Below, piece by piece: positions 34,551 to 44,242 of a DNA stretch of 64,000 nt. The number at the start of each line of letters is the position of its first letter. Positions within the stretch are counted from its first letter, which is position 1. The translations under genes were made by a program, and so were the position numbers. A model generated the notes under the pieces. The model was not told where the DNA came from and ran no database searches. It saw nothing but the letters and a program-made list of their open reading frames with translations. This DNA is from Paenibacillus tritici (GTDB lineage: Bacteria; Bacillota; Bacilli; Paenibacillales; Paenibacillaceae): contig NZ_JABMKX010000005.1 of the NCBI RefSeq assembly GCF_013204885.1, positions 372,001 to 436,000 on the forward strand, in the 5' to 3' direction.

Positions 34551-35927
34551 ATGGAAGAGATCATCCGGGGCGGCAGTGCCGCCCCCTTAAGTTCTTATAC
34601 AGAAGCGGTAGACTGGATCAACAGTCTGATTCCTTTCGGAATCCGGCCGGGTCTGGAGCGGATTCAGCTCCTGATGGAGAAGCTGGGCCATCCGCACCGC
34701 AAGCTTAAGTTCATTCACGTGGCAGGGACGAACGGCAAGGGATCAACCTGCGCTTTTTTGACCTCCGTACTGATTCAGAGCGGCTATTCGGTGGGTACCT
34801 TTACTTCTCCCTATATCACGAAGTTCACCAACCGCTTCCAGTACAACGGGACCGATATTCCCGAAGAGACGCTGCTTGCGCTTGCCAATCAGCTGCGTCC
34901 GCTGGTTCAAGAGATCGCGGGCAGCGAGCTGGGTTCACCGACCATGTTCGAGGTGGCTACGGCGCTGGCGATTCTCTATTTCGGCGAAGTCTGTTATCCT
35001 GATGTAGTCGTATGGGAGACAGGGCTTGGGGGAAGGCTGGATGTAACGAACATCGTTACTCCGATTGTGTCTATCATTACTAATGTCGGACATGATCATA
35101 CCGATGTGCTGGGAGATACGCTGGAGCTGATCGCCGGGGAGAAGGCAGGAATTATTAAGCCGGGTGTTCCTGCAGTCAGCTGTGTGAGCCAGCCGGAAGC
35201 TGTGGCTGTACTGAAAGCCAGAGCCGCAGCTACCCGTTCCACTCTCTATCTGGCGGGAGAAGATTTCAGCTATAGTAAGGGTGAGCTCAAGGACGGCTTC
35301 CAGCATTTCACCTTCAAAGGACCTTTCCGCGGGCTTGAGCTGGATATTGCCATGAAAGGCGAACACCAGCTGGAGAATGCGGCGGGGGCGATGATGGCGC
35401 TTGAGGTGCTGCGGCAGTATATGGCCTTCATGCTGGAGGACGAGGATGTGCTGGAGGGATTCCGCGGCACCTTCTGGGCCGGAAGGCTGGAGGAAGTGAG
35501 TACTTCGCCCCGGATTATTCTGGACGGAGCGCATAATCCCGAAGGAGCGGAGAGCCTGGCGAAGAGTATTCCGCAGTTCCAGCCTTACGGCCAATTAAAT
35601 TTGCTCATGGGGATGCTGGCAAATAAGCATCACGAGTCGTATCTTAAGCATATACTGCCTATAGTGGATACGCTCATCCTGACCGAACCGGATTTCCGTA
35701 AGAAAATGGACGCGGAAGATCTGCAGGCTATTGCAGAGAGTCTGCGGAATAAGTATGCCAAGGACAACTTGGAAATTATAGTAGAACGTAATTGGGGCCA
35801 GGCGCTGCAGAAGCTGCAGACGATCACAGCGGACGATGACCTTGCGGTTGTGTCCGGTACGCTGTATTTGATTTCTGATGTGCGCAGTACGCTTTTACGG
35901 CAACCCGATTCTGAAAAAGGCTGGTGA
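34551..35927 (+). CDS. folC: Folylpolyglutamate synthase / dihydrofolate synthase
   Basis: An ATP-dependent Mur-ligase-family enzyme that adds glutamate to folates and often also joins dihydropteroate to glutamate. The 458-residue protein has the P-loop HVAGTNGKGSTCAFL (GTNGKGST at 59-66) and the family segments YITKFTNRFQYNG, WETGLGGRLDVTN and LDGAHNPEG. ATG 34551 closely follows valS, so the two are probably cotranscribed, as in B. subtilis. Its end abuts murC, itself a Mur ligase. Confidence 0.95.
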   Translation: MEEIIRGGSAAPLSSYTEAVDWINSLIPFGIRPGLERIQLLMEKLGHPHRKLKFIHVAGTNGKGSTCAFLTSVLIQSGYSVGTFTSPYITKFTNRFQYNGTDIPEETLLALANQLRPLVQEIAGSELGSPTMFEVATALAILYFGEVCYPDVVVWETGLGGRLDVTNIVTPIVSIITNVGHDHTDVLGDTLELIAGEKAGIIKPGVPAVSCVSQPEAVAVLKARAAATRSTLYLAGEDFSYSKGELKDGFQHFTFKGPFRGLELDIAMKGEHQLENAAGAMMALEVLRQYMAFMLEDEDVLEGFRGTFWAGRLEEVSTSPRIILDGAHNPEGAESLAKSIPQFQPYGQLNLLMGMLANKHHESYLKHILPIVDTLILTEPDFRKKMDAEDLQAIAESLRNKYAKDNLEIIVERNWGQALQKLQTITADDDLAVVSGTLYLISDVRSTLLRQPDSEKGW

Positions 35928-35934
35928 CGAACTG

Positions 35935-37311
35935 TTGGATACTACTGAACGTGTGCATTTTATAGGGATCGGCGGCTATGGCATGAGCGCGATTGCCCGG
36001 GTGATGCTGGAGATGGGATATACAGTTACAGGCTCTGACGTAGCTGCACAAGAGTTAACGGAGAAATTAATTGCCAAGGGTGCCAAGGTCTTCATCGGGC
36101 ATACGGCGGAACAGGTAAAAGGCGCAGATCTGGTCGTCTATTCTACGGCGCTTGCAGCAGACAATGTGGAGTGGGTGGAAGCGGAGCGGCTGAAGATTCC
36201 GATTCTGCACCGTTCGCAGATGCTCGCGCGGCTGCTGAATCAGCGGAAGGGGGTTGCTGTTGCCGGAGCGCACGGCAAGACTACCACCTCCTCTATGATC
36301 GCTTTGGTCATGGAAGACTGCGGAGTGGACCCTACGTATATTATCGGCGGAGAGATCATGAATGTCGGTACGAACGCCAAGGCAGGACAAGGGGAGTTCG
36401 TGGTTGCAGAGGCGGATGAGAGTGATGGCTCCTTCCTGCAATATCATCCTTGGCTTGGGATTGTAACGAACATTGAGGCTGACCATCTGGAGAATTACAG
36501 CGGCGACTTCGGCAAGCTGAAGGATGCTTATGTTCAGTTCATGAACCAGCTCCGTGAGGACGGTACCGCTATTGTGTGCGCAGACGATGAGAATGTGAAG
36601 TCTCTGCTGCCCAAGGTAACAGGCACGGTCATTACCTATGGGATTCATTCAGAGACGGCAGATTACACGGCGACCGATATTGTGCTGGGAGACCGCCAGG
36701 TGTCCTACACGATGAACCACGGTACTGAAGTGCTGGGCCGTATTGAGCTGTCTATTCCGGGTCAATACAATCTGTACAATTCGATGGCTGCGGTGATTTC
36801 CTGTCTGAAATCAGGCATTGCCTTTGAGGCCATTGCTGCTGCGATCGTGAAATTCCACGGTGCCAAACGGCGTTTCCAGGTGCTGGGAGAGGTTGACGAG
36901 ATTCTCGTCATTGATGATTATGCACATCATCCAACAGAGATTCAGGCTACCATCAGTGCCGCCAAGGCAACCGGCAAACGGATTATTGCCGTGTTCCAGC
37001 CGCAGCGCTACACGCGTACCTTCTTCCTGCTGGATGCGTTCAGCCGCGCGTTCAGCGAAGCGGACGAAGTGATTATTACCGATATCTACTCTCCTGCGGG
37101 AGAGAAGCAGATTGAGGGAGTCACTTCCGCCAAGCTGGTGGAGCTGATTGTACAGAACAGCAATGCCGGAGCAAGACATCTGCCGACGAAGGAAGATGTG
37201 CTGGCTGACCTGCAGAACCGCATTGCTCCTGGTGATCTGGTAATCACCATGGGTGCGGGTGATATCTGGAAGGTTGGTTATGCTCTGGCAGACAACCTGA
37301 AGAACCGGTAA
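35935..37311 (+). CDS. murC: UDP-N-acetylmuramate--L-alanine ligase
   Basis: Adds L-alanine to UDP-MurNAc, the first amino acid of the peptidoglycan stem peptide. With the TTG at 35935 the 458-residue protein begins MDTTERVHFIGIGGYGMSAIA, the normal MurC N terminus. GGTGA lies eight bases upstream. A longer frame from ATG 35878 overlaps folC by 50 nt and adds 19 non-family residues. The ATP-binding GAHGKTTTSS is at 111-120, and DDYAHHPTEI and QPQRYTRT follow in the C-terminal domain. A strong terminator ends the valS-folC-murC unit. Confidence 0.95.
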   Translation: MDTTERVHFIGIGGYGMSAIARVMLEMGYTVTGSDVAAQELTEKLIAKGAKVFIGHTAEQVKGADLVVYSTALAADNVEWVEAERLKIPILHRSQMLARLLNQRKGVAVAGAHGKTTTSSMIALVMEDCGVDPTYIIGGEIMNVGTNAKAGQGEFVVAEADESDGSFLQYHPWLGIVTNIEADHLENYSGDFGKLKDAYVQFMNQLREDGTAIVCADDENVKSLLPKVTGTVITYGIHSETADYTATDIVLGDRQVSYTMNHGTEVLGRIELSIPGQYNLYNSMAAVISCLKSGIAFEAIAAAIVKFHGAKRRFQVLGEVDEILVIDDYAHHPTEIQATISAAKATGKRIIAVFQPQRYTRTFFLLDAFSRAFSEADEVIITDIYSPAGEKQIEGVTSAKLVELIVQNSNAGARHLPTKEDVLADLQNRIAPGDLVITMGAGDIWKVGYALADNLKNR

Positions 37312-37325
37312 GATGGCTTGACAAG

Positions 37326-37370
37326 AACGGCTTTTATCCCTTGATGAAGAGGGATGAAAGCCGTTTTTTT
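37326..37370 (+). terminator. Terminator after murC
   Basis: A long stem runs from AACGGCTTTTATCCCT (from 37326) to its near-complement ending GCCGTT at 37365, with seven T to 37370. Confidence 0.88.
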
Positions 37371-37471
37371 GCTATAGACAGGTCTCAACCTGCATTTAGG
37401 GTAATAGAGGCTAGAAGCCTTGGACGGTTCGGGGCCTATAGATCAATGTATGGAGAGTAGGAGAAGAAGAC

Positions 37472-38653
37472 ATGAGGGACAAATTGCTATTTATATCTGC
37501 AGAGAATCCCTATCCGCAGGATAGCGGAGGCAAGCTGAGAACCGGCAACATTCTGAACATTGTACTCACCAAATATGATGTGGATCTGCTGACCTTTCCC
37601 AGTTCCCGGAAGGAACAGACGCAGGAAGCACTGCCGTCCCTTACTGTGCATGAAGTGGAGCGTACCATCAATTACCGCAGAGCGATCCTCCGCTCCTTGT
37701 ACAAATGGCGGAATTGCTCTTATATGAGCCATGTGGATGTGGATATGAAGGAGAAGATTACCGAGCTGTGCAGCCGGCATGCCTACAGCCATGTTTTTAT
37801 ATCGCATAGTCTGCTCGGCTGCTGTATTGACATTGTACGGCGCACCCTGCCTGATTCTCTAATCATTACAGATGCGCATAATTTTGAGAGCGGCTTGTCA
37901 GCGCAGCTTGCAAGCAGGAAGAGGGGGATCGCCAAGGTCTTGTATTCCCTGAATGCAGGGTGGACGCGCAGAGACGAGCGTAAGCTGATGGACAAGACCA
38001 CTCTGCTGCTGGCTACCTCGGAAGAAGATGCCATGGCATTCAAGGCACTGTCGGCAAGCCAGTCACACAAGGTCCATGTCATTCCTAACTTCATACGCCT
38101 GAATGAATACCGGGCAAAGACTGTTCTCCCCAAAGAACGGTGGATTATTCTTCCGGGTAATATGAACTACTTCCCTAACATTAACGCAGCACTCTACTTC
38201 TACCGCCATGTATATCCACTGGTTAAGGCCAAAGTTCCGGACATCAAGTGGTATATAGTCGGGCGGGATGTGCATCCGGATGTAGCTGCTCTGGCATTGC
38301 AGGATTCCTCCATCGTCATCACCGGGTATGTGGACAGTGTGGCGGATTATATACGCAAGGCGCAGGTGGTGATTGCTCCACTGCAGGAGGGCAGCGGAAC
38401 ACGCCTGAAAATCCTGGAGGCCTGGGCGCTGAAGACACCGGTGGTGTCCAGCTCCAAGGGGGCGGAAGGTCTGCTCTACGAGCATTCCGGGAATATTATG
38501 ATTGCCAATGATCACGTTACTTTTGCCGATAGTGTGACTTTGCTGCTTCAGGATCATGCAAGGGGCGTGGGGCTTGCGGACCGTGCTTATGAGACTTTGC
38601 TGGCAAATTATGAGGCGGAAAAAGTCAAAGACAAGCTGCTGAGTCTGGTCTGA
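37472..38653 (+). CDS. Glycosyltransferase (GT-B, family 4-like), first of a tandem pair
   Basis: A 393-residue GT-B protein resembling enzymes that build surface polysaccharides. Features that look intact are IITDAHNFESG in the N-terminal half, the LPGNMNYFPNINAALYF donor-domain entry loop, and APLQEGSGTRLKILEAWALKTPVV at the active-site helix. ATG 37472 has an AGGAGAAG site. The next gene encodes a diverged copy of the same length. Donor and acceptor are unknown. The pair interrupts the region between murC and the maf/mre cluster. Confidence 0.82.
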   Translation: MRDKLLFISAENPYPQDSGGKLRTGNILNIVLTKYDVDLLTFPSSRKEQTQEALPSLTVHEVERTINYRRAILRSLYKWRNCSYMSHVDVDMKEKITELCSRHAYSHVFISHSLLGCCIDIVRRTLPDSLIITDAHNFESGLSAQLASRKRGIAKVLYSLNAGWTRRDERKLMDKTTLLLATSEEDAMAFKALSASQSHKVHVIPNFIRLNEYRAKTVLPKERWIILPGNMNYFPNINAALYFYRHVYPLVKAKVPDIKWYIVGRDVHPDVAALALQDSSIVITGYVDSVADYIRKAQVVIAPLQEGSGTRLKILEAWALKTPVVSSSKGAEGLLYEHSGNIMIANDHVTFADSVTLLLQDHARGVGLADRAYETLLANYEAEKVKDKLLSLV

Positions 38654-38752
38654 AGGGATGCTGAAGACGAGAAAATTATTTTTCCCCATAAATCGACAGC
38701 CTTCTGTGCGGGAATGCGTTACTATTGATCTACATCGAAAGTTTCATATTCT

Positions 38753-38775
38753 GGGGCTGGATGACATCCAGCCTC
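38753..38775 (+). terminator. Hairpin between the paired glycosyltransferase genes
   Basis: GGCTGGAT (38755-38762) is perfectly inverted as ATCCAGCC (38766-38773) around GAC, with further pairing outside. Only a short CTTT follows, so termination may be partial. Confidence 0.5.
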
Positions 38776-38827
38776 TTTACTTCGTACACATTAATACACA
38801 TTTACATAGAACCAAGGAGCTATAGCC

Positions 38828-40021
38828 ATGAGAGAGAGAATGCTGTTCCTTTCCGCCCGGAGTCATTCCCCGGAAGATACGGAAGGATACATAAGAACAA
38901 AGAATTTTCTTGATATTTTGCTGGAGCGGTTTGATATTGATCTGCTGGAGTATAGCCACCTCCGCCGTGAGACACCGGTTCTGCGCAATCCTGCCCTTAC
39001 GGTACATCAGGTGAAGCAGCCTGCGGCTGCCCGGAGAAGCCTGCTGTTCCGGCTCAAGAGACCCCGTTCCGAAGTAGCGGTAACCGGCAACGGCAAGTCG
39101 CTGCGGGCGGCTATCACCGAGATGTGCCGCCTGCATTCCTACAGCCATGTGTTTGTTACGCACGGCATGCCAGGGAATAGTCTGAACCTGATATCCTCTT
39201 TGCTCCCCGAAGCGGTCATCGTTGCCGATGTCCGACGCTTCGGGAGCCGGCAGGCACAGAGCCGTGCGGCTGCCGGACATGGGATCAGCAAAGGCTATTA
39301 TAAGCTGAATGCCGCACTAATCCGCCGGGAAGTGCGGAGATTAATGACTAAGACCAGTCTGCTGCTGACTGCTACAGAAGGAGAGGCGTTGTCCTTCAAG
39401 GCGGTATCCTTTGCTGATGCGGGCAAGGTGCATGTGGTTCCGCCCTACATTGATCTGGATGAGCTGCCTTACTGTGCCAACGGGCATATATTCAAGGATA
39501 ACTCCATCGTTCTTCACTGGGATATGGATTCCACTCACGGCAAGAATGCAGCCCTGCTGTTCTTCAGGAAGGTATACCCGCTTATCCAAGCGGAGGTGCC
39601 GGACTTCCGTTGCTATATTATCAGCGGGAAGGTGCATCCTGAGGTTGCGGCTGCGGCACAGAAGGATTCTTCTATTGTAATTACCGGCACCGGTGAAGCT
39701 GAGCAGTCAGCCGGCTATATCCGCCGCGCCCGGGCTGTGGTTGTGTCATTATCCGAGGGCTGCGGCAGCCAGGTTAAGATTCTGGAAGCCTGGGCTCTCC
39801 GGACGCCGGTAGTCAGCAGCTTGAACGGCTCGGAAGAATTAATCTGTGAGCCGGGGCGGAATATACTGCTGGCAGGGACACCGGCTGCCTTCGCCGATCA
39901 TCTGGTAAGGCTGTTGACAATGCCTGAGCTTGGCTCCATTATTGCGGATCAGGCCTACCGGACGCTAAGCGAGCATTATGCCGCAGACGGGGTCAAGGCG
40001 AAGGTGCTGAATCTGGTGTAA
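38828..40021 (+). CDS. Diverged glycosyltransferase-like paralogue, possibly non-catalytic
   Basis: A 397-residue homologue of the preceding protein, colinear from the N-terminal MRERMLFLSA to the C-terminal helix. Several positions that look functional in the first copy have changed: DAHNFES became DVRRFGS, the GNMNYFPN loop became HWDMDSTHG, and EGSGTR became EGCGSQ. The general fold (LEAWALRTPVVSS) is kept, and there is no frameshift. It may be an inactive partner or an enzyme with altered specificity. ATG 38828 follows AAGGAGC. Assignment as a functional transferase is doubtful; the family relationship is clear. Confidence 0.72.
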   Translation: MRERMLFLSARSHSPEDTEGYIRTKNFLDILLERFDIDLLEYSHLRRETPVLRNPALTVHQVKQPAAARRSLLFRLKRPRSEVAVTGNGKSLRAAITEMCRLHSYSHVFVTHGMPGNSLNLISSLLPEAVIVADVRRFGSRQAQSRAAAGHGISKGYYKLNAALIRREVRRLMTKTSLLLTATEGEALSFKAVSFADAGKVHVVPPYIDLDELPYCANGHIFKDNSIVLHWDMDSTHGKNAALLFFRKVYPLIQAEVPDFRCYIISGKVHPEVAAAAQKDSSIVITGTGEAEQSAGYIRRARAVVVSLSEGCGSQVKILEAWALRTPVVSSLNGSEELICEPGRNILLAGTPAAFADHLVRLLTMPELGSIIADQAYRTLSEHYAADGVKAKVLNLV

Positions 40022-40097
40022 ATATATCAAAATAGCATATCCCTCTCACCTCTTTCATATATTTCAGTATAGAACTGAAGATAGCGAGGTGTGGGTA

Positions 40098-41321
40098 TTG
40101 AATAACGGAAGAATGACGTTCCGGTTTGACGGGGACAAGGGCGGAAGACGGGCAGAAACGGCAGAACTCCGGGCCGTCCGGGAAACGGGCAGTGTCCGGG
40201 AGGACAAGGATACAGTCAAGATGCAGCGCGGGGAGCCCAGGAATTCCCCGTATTCGCGGACAGATGAATATATTGTGGATCTGAAGCAGGTGGAGCTTCC
40301 TGAAGAAGTTTATGATACGGGGCAGTATTCCATTATCCAACCTGTCCCTGTAAGGAATCTATGGGACCCGGAAGAAGAACACTACCCGCTGTTAGAAGAT
40401 CACCCTGAGGCAACCGTGGACGGTTACGGACAGTACGGGAACCGCTATGGCGGCTCTTATCATACCCGCCGTCCCTCGTATTGGTGGAAGTTCGCCCTGT
40501 CCATTGCAGGCGCGCTTGGAACAGGGCTCCTGCTCGGATACGCCGCCCTGTCCTTCATAGGCGGTGGGACTGCGGGTACCGGGAAGGACACCGGCAATGC
40601 GGCGGTTAAGACAGGAATCGTTCAGGGCCAGAATGCCGTGAACGAAGATACGGGAACAGACATCACCGGCGTGCCTGCCCCGGAGACCGGGGCAGCGGTG
40701 ACGGCGCAGATTCCGGTTCAGGTGGCGGCAGCCAGCTATTATCTGCTGCAGTACGGCGTCTTCAGCACACCGGCAGGTGCGGAGCAAGCCCGGCAGGAGC
40801 TGCTGACCGCTGGTCTTGCCGCTGGTCTTGACCCTGCAGACGGTAACCGGGTGTACGCCGGGATGTCGCCTGACCGTGAACAGGCCAAGCTGCTCAGCAA
40901 CAGCCTGAAGGCTCAGGGAATCGAGCTGTACGTGAGAGAGCTGGCTCTGCCTGCTGTCAACCGGGTCAGCTATACCGGAACGGCGGAAGCCGTGGACGGC
41001 TATTTCACAGTCAGCAGCCAGTTGTTAAGCGAGCTTAGCAGCTTGTCTGCTTCGCTGTTAAGCGGGGCTGCGGGCGGAACCGGCAATGCAGCGGTAAGCG
41101 ATCTCCATATGCAGTGGACCCAGGCGGTGAAGGCGCTTGAGCCGGGACTGACCCCGGAAGGGCGGAGTGCCGCGACCGGGCTGGAGCAATCCATGAGCCG
41201 GGGAATAGCGGCGCTGAACGAGTACAGTAAGAGTAAGGCAGAGGGACTGCTCTGGGAAGTACAGGAGGCGATGATGAGCTTCCTGACCGGCCAAAGAAAC
41301 CTGCTGTCCACCATGAGCTGA
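40098..41321 (+). CDS. SPOR-domain membrane protein
   Basis: A 407-residue bitopic protein with an N-terminal cytoplasmic segment (1-128, charged) and one membrane span (about 131-155). After a linker comes an external SPOR domain (about 214-283, YYLLQYGVFSTPAGAEQARQ ... GIELYVRE), followed by a C-terminal helical region. SPOR domains bind denuded peptidoglycan at division sites. TTG 40098 is favoured by GAGGTG at 40086-40091; GTG 40089 and ATG 40122 are alternatives. It lies just upstream of the maf-mre-min division/shape cluster, which fits a cell-wall role. Confidence 0.8.
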   Translation: MNNGRMTFRFDGDKGGRRAETAELRAVRETGSVREDKDTVKMQRGEPRNSPYSRTDEYIVDLKQVELPEEVYDTGQYSIIQPVPVRNLWDPEEEHYPLLEDHPEATVDGYGQYGNRYGGSYHTRRPSYWWKFALSIAGALGTGLLLGYAALSFIGGGTAGTGKDTGNAAVKTGIVQGQNAVNEDTGTDITGVPAPETGAAVTAQIPVQVAAASYYLLQYGVFSTPAGAEQARQELLTAGLAAGLDPADGNRVYAGMSPDREQAKLLSNSLKAQGIELYVRELALPAVNRVSYTGTAEAVDGYFTVSSQLLSELSSLSASLLSGAAGGTGNAAVSDLHMQWTQAVKALEPGLTPEGRSAATGLEQSMSRGIAALNEYSKSKAEGLLWEVQEAMMSFLTGQRNLLSTMS

Positions 41322-41357
41322 CAGCTTGAGCAGAGTCCCCATAGAATCGTAAGAAAT

Positions 41358-41391
41358 ATCCCCCGCACCCGGCATTCTGCTGGCGGGGGAT
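41358..41391 (+). terminator. Terminator after the SPOR gene
   Basis: ATCCCCCGC (41358-41366) pairs perfectly with GCGGGGGAT (41383-41391), followed by TTGTTGTGTT. Confidence 0.75.
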
Positions 41392-41434
41392 TGTTGTGTT
41401 AACGTGGTAAACATTTCCTGAATGGATTTAGCGT

Positions 41435-41463
41435 TTGTATTGAACCCCGTTTCACCGTATAAT
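41435..41463 (+). promoter_or_regulatory. Sigma-A promoter before DUF4321-maf-radC
   Basis: A perfect TATAAT (41458-41463) lies 17 nt after a weak TTGTAT (41435-41440), 36 nt upstream of the first gene of the next unit. Confidence 0.55.
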
Positions 41464-41499
41464 AATTAGGGTGTCAAAAAATGGCGAGGGAAGACTTGA

Positions 41500-41745
41500 A
41501 TGAAGAAGAAAAATGTAGGAACACTGCTGTTATTTCTTATTCTGGGCTGGCTGGCCGGAGCCTGGATTGCCAAGCTGCTGGAACCTGTACAAGCTCTGTC
41601 TTTTCTTACAGCCTCGACTGTTCTTAAGTGGTCGCCGCAAGCCGATCTGGACATCATAACTTATGACATCACAATCCATTTGAAATTGTGCCTGCTCAGT
41701 CTTGCCGGGATCATTACAGCCGTATGGCTGTACCGCAGGCTGTAG
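41500..41745 (+). CDS. DUF4321 small membrane protein
   Basis: An 81-residue protein with two hydrophobic spans (about 7-25 and 61-78) and the conserved opening GTLLLFLILGWLAGAWIAKLLE. Members of this family of unknown function are regularly found next to maf and radC in Paenibacillus and clostridia. The ATG is preceded by GGCGAGGGAAG. It is probably the first gene of a maf-radC-mre transcript. No enzymatic motif is present. Confidence 0.8.
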   Translation: MKKKNVGTLLLFLILGWLAGAWIAKLLEPVQALSFLTASTVLKWSPQADLDIITYDITIHLKLCLLSLAGIITAVWLYRRL

Positions 41746-41782
41746 CCTTAGCCGCCGGCATCAGGAAGGGACGTTTATTACA

Positions 41783-42385
41783 GTGGAGCATCACAACACG
41801 CGGCACATTATTCTGGCCTCGGGTTCACCGCGGCGGCGTGAGCTGCTTGCGTCGCTTGGCTTACCTTTTGAGGTGCTGGTCAGCGATGCTGATGAGAGTA
41901 CGCCGCCGGAATGGACACCTGAAGCTATTGTGCGGAATCTGGCCTTACGCAAGGCAGAGGCAGTAATCCCATCAGCCGGAGACCGGAATGCCGTTATTGT
42001 CGGCAGCGACACGATTGTTGTAATTGACGGCATGGTGCTCGGCAAGCCGGTCGATGAGCAGGACAGCGCAAGGATGCTGAACCTGCTGCAGGGCCGGACA
42101 CATCAGGTATATACCGGGGTGGCTTGCATCGGTCTCGCAGAGGGACGTACCCTGGTAGATCACAGGATGACCTCTGTAACTATGAGAGCAATGAGCGAAG
42201 ATGAAATCTCCGCCTACATAGCGACCGGGGAGCCTGCCGACAAAGCCGGCTCTTATGCGATACAAGGACTGGGTGCCACCCTGGTGGAAGAGATTGCAGG
42301 CTGTTATTTTAACGTGGTCGGTCTGCCGTTGTCACTGCTTGGCAGCATGTTGTCCGGGTTCGGCATTTCGGTGCTGAACCGTTAG
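41783..42385 (+). CDS. maf: Maf-like nucleoside triphosphate pyrophosphatase
   Basis: Hydrolyses dTTP/UTP or modified nucleotides to monophosphates and is linked to septum inhibition in B. subtilis. The 200-residue protein starts with the substrate loop LASGSPRRRELL and contains VGSDTIVV and GRTHQVYTGV. The GTG at 41783 is chosen because it yields the normal Maf N terminus and has AAGGGA upstream. The longer frame from TTG 41702 overlaps the DUF4321 gene. It is followed by radC and mreBCD, the B. subtilis order. Confidence 0.92.
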   Translation: MEHHNTRHIILASGSPRRRELLASLGLPFEVLVSDADESTPPEWTPEAIVRNLALRKAEAVIPSAGDRNAVIVGSDTIVVIDGMVLGKPVDEQDSARMLNLLQGRTHQVYTGVACIGLAEGRTLVDHRMTSVTMRAMSEDEISAYIATGEPADKAGSYAIQGLGATLVEEIAGCYFNVVGLPLSLLGSMLSGFGISVLNR

Positions 42386-42411
42386 GGATAGCAGAGGAAA
42401 GAGGGTTAGGG

Positions 42412-43101
42412 ATGGAGTCGCAAACATTTATGCTGCGTGACCTCCCCCATGAAGAACGACCACGAGAGCGCATGATGCACTATGGGGCGGAATCACTAAG
42501 TCAGGCGGAGCTGCTGGCTATTCTGCTGCGCACAGGTGCGCAGAGTGAATCAGCTATTCATATCGCCCAGCGGCTGCTGGGAATGACAGGCGGGCTCCGC
42601 GGACTGGCGGACCTGAGCATTGAAGAATTGACAACAATCAAAGGCATCGGCCCTGCCAAGGCCGTGCAACTGAAAGCAGGCATTGAGCTGGGAAGACGCA
42701 TGGCGAATTCCCGGCTTACAGAACCGGTGATTATCCGCAGTCCCCAGGACGCGGCGGAGATCCTGACCGAGCAGTTACGTTACTTGCAGAAGGAACATTT
42801 CATTTGCCTGTTCCTGAATACGAAGAATCATGTTATTGCGCAGGAAACATTGTCCATGGGCAGCCTTAACGCCTCCATTGTGCATCCCCGCGAGGTGTTC
42901 CGGGCAGCCATGAAATGCAGCAGCGCAGCTATTATATGCGCACATAATCATCCGAGCGGTGATCCGACGCCCAGCCCCGAAGATATCTCCCTGACCTCCA
43001 GGCTGATGCAGGCAGGCGAAATTGTCGGTATCGATGTACTGGATCATCTGGTCATCGGAGACGGCAGCTATGTAAGTTTGAAACAAAAAGGATACATGTA
43101 A
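42412..43101 (+). CDS. radC: RadC family JAB/MPN-domain protein
   Basis: A 229-residue protein with an N-terminal helix-hairpin-helix-like part (EELTTIKGIGPAKAVQLKAG) and a JAMM metalloprotease-like domain, with the zinc motif CAHNHPSGDPTPSPED. Once thought to be a DNA repair protein, its real role is unsettled. Length and both domains are standard. It sits between maf and mreB as in Bacillus. Confidence 0.95.
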   Translation: MESQTFMLRDLPHEERPRERMMHYGAESLSQAELLAILLRTGAQSESAIHIAQRLLGMTGGLRGLADLSIEELTTIKGIGPAKAVQLKAGIELGRRMANSRLTEPVIIRSPQDAAEILTEQLRYLQKEHFICLFLNTKNHVIAQETLSMGSLNASIVHPREVFRAAMKCSSAAIICAHNHPSGDPTPSPEDISLTSRLMQAGEIVGIDVLDHLVIGDGSYVSLKQKGYM

Positions 43102-43140
43102 TACAATTGTCTAGATCCACAAGGAAAAGGAGCATACAAG

Positions 43141-44175
43141 ATGTTAGGTGGTTTTACGAAAGATTTGGGAATTGACTTGGGGACAGCGAATACGCTCGTC
43201 TACGTGCGCGGTAAAGGAATAGTTGTGAGAGAGCCTTCCGTGGTAGCCATTAATACTGATACTAAGACGATCGAAGCAGTAGGGGAATCCGCCAAAAAGA
43301 TGATCGGACGTACACCAGGCAACATTCGTGCCATCCGTCCGATGAAGGACGGGGTCATTGCCGATTTCGATACTACGGCAACCATGATTAAATATTTCAT
43401 CCGTCAGGCACAGAAGCAGCGCTCGATGTTCCAGCGCCATCCGAATGTCATGGTCTGTGTGCCATCCGGAATTACGGCCGTGGAACAGCGTGCCGTTGAA
43501 GATGCAACGAAGCAGGCCGGAGCGCGGGAAGCCTACATTATTGAAGAGCCTTTTGCTGCTGCCATTGGGGCAGATCTTCCGGTATGGGAGCCAACGGGAA
43601 GCATGGTTGTGGATATCGGCGGTGGAACGACCGAGGTCGCTGTAATCTCGCTCGGCGGTATTGTTACCAGCCGTTCCGTACGTGTGGCAGGCGATGATGC
43701 GGATGAATCGATCATCCAGTACATCAAGCGCCAGTATAACCTCATGATCGGGGAACGCACATCCGAGCAGCTGAAGATGGATGTCGGTTCTGCCCTGCCG
43801 CTAGAGAAAGCAGAGACGATGGAGATCCGCGGACGCGACCTGGTAACCGGTCTGCCGAAGACGCTGACCATCACCTCTGATGAGATTTGTGAAGCGCTGG
43901 CGGATACCGTGAATGCGATTGTTGAAGCCGTGAAGGTCACGCTGGAGAAATGTCCGCCGGAGCTTGCTGCGGATATTATGGACCGCGGTATTGTGCTTAC
44001 GGGCGGCGGCGCGCTTTTACGTAACCTGGACAAGCTGCTGGCGCGCGAGACCGGAATGCCGGTGATCGTGGCCGAGAATCCGCTGGATTGTGTAGCAATC
44101 GGCACAGGCAAGGCGCTGGAGAATATTCACCTGTTCAAGAGCCGCAGTGGTTCGGGCCTCCGCTCCAAGCGCTAG
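43141..44175 (+). CDS. mreB: Rod shape-determining protein MreB
   Basis: The bacterial actin homologue that positions the elongation machinery along the lateral membrane. The 344-residue protein has phosphate-1 loop [15 protein letters not shown], the phosphate-2 loop [13 protein letters not shown], and the adenosine motif [14 protein letters not shown] 43141 follows AAAGGAGC. It heads the mreBCD genes; a 67-nt gap separates it from mreC. Confidence 0.97.
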   Translation: MLGGFTKDLGIDLGTANTLVYVRGKGIVVREPSVVAINTDTKTIEAVGESAKKMIGRTPGNIRAIRPMKDGVIADFDTTATMIKYFIRQAQKQRSMFQRHPNVMVCVPSGITAVEQRAVEDATKQAGAREAYIIEEPFAAAIGADLPVWEPTGSMVVDIGGGTTEVAVISLGGIVTSRSVRVAGDDADESIIQYIKRQYNLMIGERTSEQLKMDVGSALPLEKAETMEIRGRDLVTGLPKTLTITSDEICEALADTVNAIVEAVKVTLEKCPPELAADIMDRGIVLTGGGALLRNLDKLLARETGMPVIVAENPLDCVAIGTGKALENIHLFKSRSGSGLRSKR

Positions 44176-44242
44176 GATCATTCTGACTTTGAACGTCTAC
44201 CCCTGATGTGGGAGAAATACGGTTATTAGAGGGTGCTCGAGA

